Shown here piece by piece: positions 20,960 to 25,665 of a DNA stretch of 25,665 nucleotides (position 1 is its first letter; each line of letters starts with the position of its first letter). Below the pieces are notes generated by a model, which was not told the DNA's origin, made no database searches, and saw nothing but the letters and a program-made list of their open reading frames with translations. The position numbers were made by a program, and so were the translations under genes. The stretch comes from an uncultured Veillonella sp. Its GTDB lineage: Bacteria > Bacillota > Negativicutes > Veillonellales > Veillonellaceae. The stretch is from NCBI GenBank assembly GCA_902477915.1, contig CABSJA010000024.1, positions 1 through 25,665 on the forward strand. Reading direction: 5' to 3'.

Positions 20960-22285
20960 ATGAATACCAAACATTATGATCTTATCGTCCTAGGTTTCGG
21001 CAAAGCTGGTAAAACATTGGCTGCTAAATTTGGCTCTATGGGCAAAGCCGTTGCCATGATTGAAGAAAATCCACTCATGTATGGTGGCACATGCATTAAT
21101 ATTGCATGTATTCCTACTAAGACGATGATTGTGGCCGCATCTAAAGGCTTATCTTACGATCAAGTACTAAACCAACGAGAGGTTGTTACATCTCGTTTAC
21201 GTAATAAAAACTTCGGTATGTTAGATACAAATGAACATGTCGATGTATATACTGGACATGGCGAATTCATTAGTAATAAAGAAATCGCCGTTACAGCTGG
21301 GGAAGATAAAATTGTTTTATCTGGTGACACAATTATCATCAATACAGGGGCTGTAGCCATTAAACCTAACATTGATGGTATCGATACCGCATCAGGTTTC
21401 TATAATAGTACAGAAATTCAACATTTATCCCCTCAACCTAGTACATTAGGTATTATTGGCGCCGGTCCTATTGGCCTAGAATTTGCTAGCCTATACGCTA
21501 AACTAGGTACAAAGGTTACTGTATTCAATATTGAGGCTAACATTTTAAAACGCGAAGAACCTATCGTTCAAGAATTAGCTAATGAATACTTAGCGGAACA
21601 AGGCATTACTATTTTAAACTCTGTTACACTAAATTCTGTATCTAATGACGGCAACAAGCCTGTTATCACTGCTAATAATGAAAACTATACCTTTGATGCT
21701 GTTCTCTATGCTACAGGTCGCAGACCGAATACTACAAATATTGGTTTAGAAAACACGGATATTACTACTAATGAACGCGGTGCTATCGTAGTGAATGATA
21801 CGTGTGAAAGCTCTGTTCCTGGCGTATATGCAGTAGGCGATGTAAACGGTGGTCCTCAATTTACGTATATTTCTCTCGATGACTTCCGCATTGTATTTGG
21901 TGCACTTACAGGAAATGGCCAATACACATTAAAAGATCGCAAAAATATTCCTTACACAACATTCTTAACCCCTCCACTGGCTCGTGTAGGTCTTACAGAA
22001 GAAGATGCTATCAACAAAGGATATACAGTTAAAACTAAAGAAATGCTCGTAGCTACCATGCCAAGAGCTCATGTAAACGACTATTTAAAAGGTGCTTTTA
22101 AAATTGTAGTAAATACAGATAACGATTTAATCCTTGGTGCTACACTTTATTCTCAAGGTGCTGAAGAGTTGATTAACCTCATTAAAATGGCTATGGACAA
22201 CAACATTCCATATACATATTTCAAAAACCAAATCTTCACACACCCTACAATGGCAGAAAATTTAAATGATCTCTGTAATTTCTAG
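20960..22285 (+). CDS. rclA: RclA-like pyridine nucleotide-disulfide oxidoreductase
   Basis: This 441-residue flavoprotein has an N-terminal FAD-binding motif (IVLGFGKAGKTLA). The redox-active pair Cys45/Cys50 lies in YGGTCINIACIPTKT, and a second Rossmann motif (GIIGAGPIGLEFASL) binds NAD(P)H. The FAD-binding YAVGDVNGGPQFTYISLDDFRI follows. The C-terminal dimerisation domain has the family His-Pro near residue 428 (IFTHPTMAENLNDL). The GFGKAGKTLA, MYGGTCINI.CIPTKT and QFTYISLDD.RIV blocks match E. coli RclA, a hypochlorous-acid-induced Cu(II) reductase. Mercuric reductase is less likely, since the C-terminal vicinal Cys pair is absent. It is the only confident plus-strand gene; no rclR, rclB or rclC is adjacent. 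Confidence 0.88.
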   Translation: MNTKHYDLIVLGFGKAGKTLAAKFGSMGKAVAMIEENPLMYGGTCINIACIPTKTMIVAASKGLSYDQVLNQREVVTSRLRNKNFGMLDTNEHVDVYTGHGEFISNKEIAVTAGEDKIVLSGDTIIINTGAVAIKPNIDGIDTASGFYNSTEIQHLSPQPSTLGIIGAGPIGLEFASLYAKLGTKVTVFNIEANILKREEPIVQELANEYLAEQGITILNSVTLNSVSNDGNKPVITANNENYTFDAVLYATGRRPNTTNIGLENTDITTNERGAIVVNDTCESSVPGVYAVGDVNGGPQFTYISLDDFRIVFGALTGNGQYTLKDRKNIPYTTFLTPPLARVGLTEEDAINKGYTVKTKEMLVATMPRAHVNDYLKGAFKIVVNTDNDLILGATLYSQGAEELINLIKMAMDNNIPYTYFKNQIFTHPTMAENLNDLCNF

Positions 22286-22321
22286 GTAAGAATAGTAACT
22301 ACATAATCTAATATAATAAAT

Positions 22322-22369
22322 AAAAGAGTCTCCCTTAACTGGAATACATAAGTTATGGGAGACTCTTTT
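22322..22369. terminator. Bidirectional terminator
   Basis: AAAAGAGTCTCCC (22322-22334) pairs exactly with GGGAGACTCTTTT (22357-22369), and the stem continues inward after one mismatch through TTAACT/AAGTTA. Both strands leave the stem into a T-rich tail, so it can serve the plus-strand RclA-like gene and the converging minus-strand S-component gene. Confidence 0.85.
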
Positions 22370-22453
22370 ATTTATGCCTAATGATCAATTTTGGATTATT
22401 AGTTATTAGTTAGCAATATATAGTTTTTAGTAATTTATCATTAGTTACTCTAT

Positions 22454-22981
22454 TTAGTTCTTTGTAAATAATCTACGAACTACAGATTGCAATTTAGGTG
22501 TCAATACGATAGCTACCACAATACCTGCAGCACTTGTAATCAAGGAGTATTGAATTTTGCTAGCTGCTACGGCTGCACTTTCAAGAACAAACCACCATGC
22601 AAGGAAATAACCAAATGCAGTCCAAATTGTACCAATAATAAGAGCAATCAAAATACGTGTAAAGGATGCTGTGGGCTTTGTAATGGATGGTGGCAAGTAA
22701 CCTGCTGTCATACCACCTACAATAAGACCCGCAATACCTTTAATAAAGAAAGAGAATACAATGTATTGCGTATGTCCACCAAAGAGATCAAATAATGCGG
22801 AACCAATAGCCGCACCTAAACCACCATATAAACCGCCAAAAAGAATGGATGATGTAAATAATGCAGCAGATCCTAAGTGAACCATTGCACCACCTGGTAT
22901 TTCGATGCGAATTGTTGTTGCTACTGCACATAAGGCAGCAATAAATCCGATATATACAATATCGCACGTCTTTAATTTCAT
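22454..22981 (-). CDS. ECF transporter S component
   Basis: This 175-residue membrane protein has five to six helices and resembles the ECF_trS family. Family-like features are IGFIAALCAVATTIRIEIPGGAMVHLGSAALFTSSILFGGLYGGLGAAIGSALFDLFGG near the N-terminus and FFIKGIAGLIVGG in the middle. S components bind a vitamin or other small nutrient and dock to a shared EcfA/A'/T energising module, which is not encoded here. That fits a group II (solitary) S component. Substrate is undetermined; the family includes riboflavin, pyrimidine-precursor and hydroxymethylpyrimidine-type carriers. GAGGAG precedes the ATG and an extended -10 lies 40 bases upstream. The short leader leaves no room for a riboswitch. 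Confidence 0.85.
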   Translation of the reverse strand: MKLKTCDIVYIGFIAALCAVATTIRIEIPGGAMVHLGSAALFTSSILFGGLYGGLGAAIGSALFDLFGGHTQYIVFSFFIKGIAGLIVGGMTAGYLPPSITKPTASFTRILIALIIGTIWTAFGYFLAWWFVLESAAVAASKIQYSLITSAAGIVVAIVLTPKLQSVVRRLFTKN

Positions 22982-23018
22982 AATCTAGCTCCTCTCTTTT
23001 AGCTGAATAACTATATTT

Positions 23019-23027
23019 AGTATAACA
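23019..23027 (-). promoter_or_regulatory. Extended -10 promoter of the S-component gene
   Basis: The minus strand reads TGTTATACT. The -35 region is weak. The leader to the ATG at 22981 would be about 30 bases. Confidence 0.45.
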
Positions 23028-23073
23028 AATCTCACTCAGTCTAAAAACACCGATTTCGTAGGAATTAAATAAC

Positions 23074-23103
23074 AAAGCACCTATACCATGGTATAGGTGC
23101 TTT
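23074..23103 (-). terminator. Terminator of copA
   Basis: AAAGCACCTATACC (23074-23087) and GGTATAGGTGCTTT (23090-23103) are exact complements separated by two bases, so the usable stem is about 11-12 pairs with a small loop. On the minus strand it is followed by GTTATTTAATT. It lies about 55 bases after the copA stop. Confidence 0.7.
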
Positions 23104-23156
23104 ATAAACTTTAATCAACTCTATCAAATATTATATGTTATAAGATACAAGTTAAA

Positions 23157-25334
23157 TTAAATCTTAGCTCGTTTCAAGCGAAGGGAGTTACCCACAACTG
23201 TAACGGAACTGAATGCCATTGCGGTACCTGCAATCATAGGATTTAATGCGCCGACAGCAGCCAATGGAATACCAATGCAGTTAAAGATCAATGCCCAGAA
23301 TAGATTTTGTTTAATATTAGTCATTGTCTTACGGCTGAGGCGTACTGCTTGTACTAGTGTGTGTAAATCATTTCTTACAAGAACGATATCTGCTGCCTCT
23401 ACGGCAATATCTGTACCACTGCCAATGGCAAAGCCAATATCTGCCGTTACAAGAGCTGGTGCATCATTGATACCATCACCAACCATGCCCACTACGAGAC
23501 CTTTATCTTGTAACTCTTTTACTTTGCTAGCTTTATCTTGAGGCAAGACTTCTGCAATAACGTGAGTAATGCCCGCTTGTTTTGCAATATATTGAGCTGT
23601 GCGACGATTATCACCGGTAAGCATCCACACATCGATACCTTGAGACTGTAATTCTTTTACCACCTCAATAGTTTCAGAACGTAATTCATCTTCTACAGCC
23701 CATAAGGCACTGATGACACCATCTACAGCGAGAACAGATACAGATGCACCTTGTTCTTCATAGTGTAAAATATCATCTTGGACGGCACTTAAATCATAAC
23801 CTAATTCAGACATCCAGCGACTATGACCAAGTTGTACCGACACGCCTTGATAAGCGCCTTGCAAACCTTTACCAGGTACATCACCAAAGCTTTCAAGTTC
23901 TACAGCTTTACCTTTATAACCATGATCTTCGCCATAATAAACCATAGCCTTTGCAATCGGATGAGATGTACCACTTTCAAGAGCCATCATAAGGGACATA
24001 TTTCTACTTTCATCACCATTATAGTTTTTGAAAGCCGTTACATCAAGAACACCTTGTGTAAGTGTGCCAGTTTTATCCATAACGATGGCATCGAGTTTAC
24101 CAGCTTTTTCAAGATATTCTGCACTCTTGATAAGGACGCCATGCTCCGCGCCTAAGCCAGAGCCTACCATGATAGATGTTGGTGTAGCGAGACCAAGTGC
24201 ACAAGGACAAGCGATAACAAGCACTGCTGTAGCATTAATGAGAGCTACATTAATAGAGTCGCCCATAATGAAGTACCATACGAGGCCGGTCAAAACAGAA
24301 AGGCCGATAACAGTAGGCACGAAGTATTGAGCTACGATATCTGCAATACGTTGAATACTTGCTTTAGAGGTTTGAGCTTCCTCTACGACTTTGATGATTT
24401 GAGAGAGCATTGTATCAGAGCCGATACGTTTTGCTTCCATCGTGAAAGCACCGCTCAAGTTAATAGTCGCCCCAATTACCTCGGAGCCTACTTGTTTTTC
24501 TACAGGCAAGCTTTCACCTGTAAGCATAGCTTCGTCTACAGTAGAATAGCCTTCAGTAATTGTGCCATCTACTGGAATTTTTTCGCCTGCACGAACTTGT
24601 AAAATATCGCCGGCTACAACCTTAGATGTAGGAATATCTACGAACTCACCATCGCGCAACACATGAGCTGTTGCCGGTTGTAAGGCAATCAATTTTTGAA
24701 GCGCTTCAGAGGTACGCCCCTTAGCAATTTCTTCTAAAAGTTTACCAAGAAGGATGAATGTAATGAGCCAAGCTGAGGTTTCAAAGTAAATACCATGAGG
24801 ACCTAATTCTGGATGGAATTGCCAGTTAAAAATACTGAATAGATAGGCAACTGTTGTGCCCATTACAACTAGAACATCCATAGTAAGAGCGCCATTCTTC
24901 ACCGCACTCCACGCACTCTTATAGAACATAAGGCCAGGACCGAACTGGGCAATGGTAGCAAGAATGAACTCTACCCATACCGGCAAGGCTTGAATACCAA
25001 AGCGATGTAATGTCATGTTAATCATCATCGGTACAGCCATACAAGCAGCAATGATAAGACGAGTAATATGAGGTTTTAAATTAACCTTTTCTATTTCTTG
25101 TTTTGTTTCATCTGCTTCCGTAGCACCGAAACCAATATTCGTAATGGCATCGATAATTTGTTGTGGTTCTACAGTAGAACCTTCTTTGTATTCTACGCTC
25201 CCCTTTCGAGTGAGTAGATTAACCTTTACAGATTCTACACCATCGATCTTAGAAACAACATTTTCAACACGCTTTACACAAGCAGCACAGTGCATACCTG
25301 TAATATCAAACTCTTGTTTCTTCTTACTCATCAT
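23157..25334 (-). CDS. copA: Copper-translocating P1B-type ATPase
   Basis: This 725-residue inner-membrane pump is predicted to export Cu(I). One N-terminal heavy-metal-associated domain carries GMHCAAC (Cys16, Cys19). Eight membrane helices follow, with the intramembrane metal site CPC (376-378), the actuator TGES (272-275) and the phosphorylation site DKTGTLT (420-426). The His-Pro dipeptide is at 458-459 and the hinge GDGINDAP at 619-626. The MAFSS motif in the last helix is characteristic of P1B-1 (Cu+/Ag+) pumps. Two adjacent ATGs (25334, 25331) are possible starts behind AGAAAGAAG. No chaperone (copZ) or copper repressor lies within view. Confidence 0.96.
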   Translation of the reverse strand: MMSKKKQEFDITGMHCAACVKRVENVVSKIDGVESVKVNLLTRKGSVEYKEGSTVEPQQIIDAITNIGFGATEADETKQEIEKVNLKPHITRLIIAACMAVPMMINMTLHRFGIQALPVWVEFILATIAQFGPGLMFYKSAWSAVKNGALTMDVLVVMGTTVAYLFSIFNWQFHPELGPHGIYFETSAWLITFILLGKLLEEIAKGRTSEALQKLIALQPATAHVLRDGEFVDIPTSKVVAGDILQVRAGEKIPVDGTITEGYSTVDEAMLTGESLPVEKQVGSEVIGATINLSGAFTMEAKRIGSDTMLSQIIKVVEEAQTSKASIQRIADIVAQYFVPTVIGLSVLTGLVWYFIMGDSINVALINATAVLVIACPCALGLATPTSIMVGSGLGAEHGVLIKSAEYLEKAGKLDAIVMDKTGTLTQGVLDVTAFKNYNGDESRNMSLMMALESGTSHPIAKAMVYYGEDHGYKGKAVELESFGDVPGKGLQGAYQGVSVQLGHSRWMSELGYDLSAVQDDILHYEEQGASVSVLAVDGVISALWAVEDELRSETIEVVKELQSQGIDVWMLTGDNRRTAQYIAKQAGITHVIAEVLPQDKASKVKELQDKGLVVGMVGDGINDAPALVTADIGFAIGSGTDIAVEAADIVLVRNDLHTLVQAVRLSRKTMTNIKQNLFWALIFNCIGIPLAAVGALNPMIAGTAMAFSSVTVVGNSLRLKRAKI

Positions 25335-25665
25335 ATCACTTCTTTCTACTAGAATTTCAAAAATATATGTCCTATATATCTATATAAGTCAGAAACTCAT
25401 AGTAGACATATCATACATCGGTAATAGAGTATTTATAAACACGTATAGTTTATTATATGAACACCTTTACATGAGTATTCATTCATGCGACTCTCTTCCA
25501 TAATAACATAAATTCTCATTACGTCAATATCCTACCAAATCTAGAGGGTTATTTCCTTTTTCTAGGGGAATTAATCTCCTGCCACCTATACACCTATACA
25601 TAGTATAAAAAAATAGATTATAATAAAGTGATGATGAATAAACATAAACTTTGATTCCAAAGGAG
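25335..25665. other. AT-rich intergenic region between copA and an off-edge plus-strand gene
   Basis: There is no ORF with a ribosome-binding site. I do not see a convincing copper-repressor box or a strong minus-strand promoter for copA; several TATAAT-like sequences exist, none with a good -35. The right end carries plus-strand signals described separately. Confidence 0.5.
25619..25665 (+). promoter_or_regulatory. Promoter -10 and ribosome-binding site of a gene beyond the right edge
   Basis: TATAAT stands at 25619-25624 with a weak -35 (TATACA, 25595-25600, 18-base spacer). The window ends in AAAGGAG (25659-25665), a good ribosome-binding site, so a start codon would be expected 5-10 bases past the edge. 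Confidence 0.4.

Noticed and set aside
22788..23075. 95-codon minus-strand frame overlapping the S-component start
   Set aside because: It is out of frame with the conserved S-component gene, contains its promoter, and its sequence (Cys/Tyr/Ile-rich) is not protein-like.
25360..25395. AT-alternating stretch upstream of copA as a copper operator
   Set aside because: It has no match to the CopY box or to a CueR-type dyad; simple TATA-rich composition explains the symmetry.

Overview
The window reads as a chromosomal segment of a low-GC Firmicute of the Negativicutes, most likely Veillonella or a close relative. The basis is gene order, low GC, TTG/GTG starts mixed with strong AGGAGG ribosome-binding sites, and protein similarity judged by eye; no database was searched. 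Almost everything is on the minus strand, so the text below follows transcription from right to left.

Right end (about 20.8-25.7 kb). A one-HMA copper P-type ATPase (copA) and an ECF transporter S-component lie on the minus strand. An RclA-type flavoprotein disulfide reductase lies on the plus strand and converges on the S-component gene over a bidirectional terminator. The last bases look like the promoter and ribosome-binding site of a plus-strand gene just outside the window.

Translation and secretion block (about 16.0-20.8 kb). This is the classic ylxM-ffh-rpsP-khpA-ylqD-rimM run, a terminator-like hairpin over the rimM stop codon, then trmD and a small Rossmann-fold protein overlapping trmD by 4 bases.

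Accessory cassette (12.5-15.9 kb). Four closely spaced genes encode a DUF4178 membrane protein, a DUF350 membrane protein, a membrane-anchored protein with a Ser/Gly-rich C-terminal tail, and an ATP-grasp enzyme of the glutathionylspermidine-synthase (YjfC/YgiC) family. The cassette resembles part of the poorly understood E. coli yjfK-L-M-C/ygiB-C sets and is the best candidate for an undescribed system: an ATP-grasp ligase acting on a co-encoded envelope protein. It sits inside housekeeping genes, between trmD and a SPOUT-type RNA methyltransferase followed by yebC, which ends at a strong terminator.

DNA repair, tRNA modification and export block (1.9-10.9 kb). ruvC-ruvA-ruvB, a SpoIID/LytB-domain exported protein, queA, tgt, yajC, a 5-formyltetrahydrofolate cyclo-ligase, secD and secF follow with very short gaps or overlaps, ending at a terminator. 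This joins Holliday-junction processing, queuosine synthesis and the Sec accessory complex.

Left end (1-1.8 kb). An MFS transporter with its own promoter and terminator is followed by an AT-rich spacer. The first 230 bases then carry, on the minus strand, tandem strong promoters and a boxA-like element typical of an rRNA operon leader; the 16S gene would lie off the left edge.
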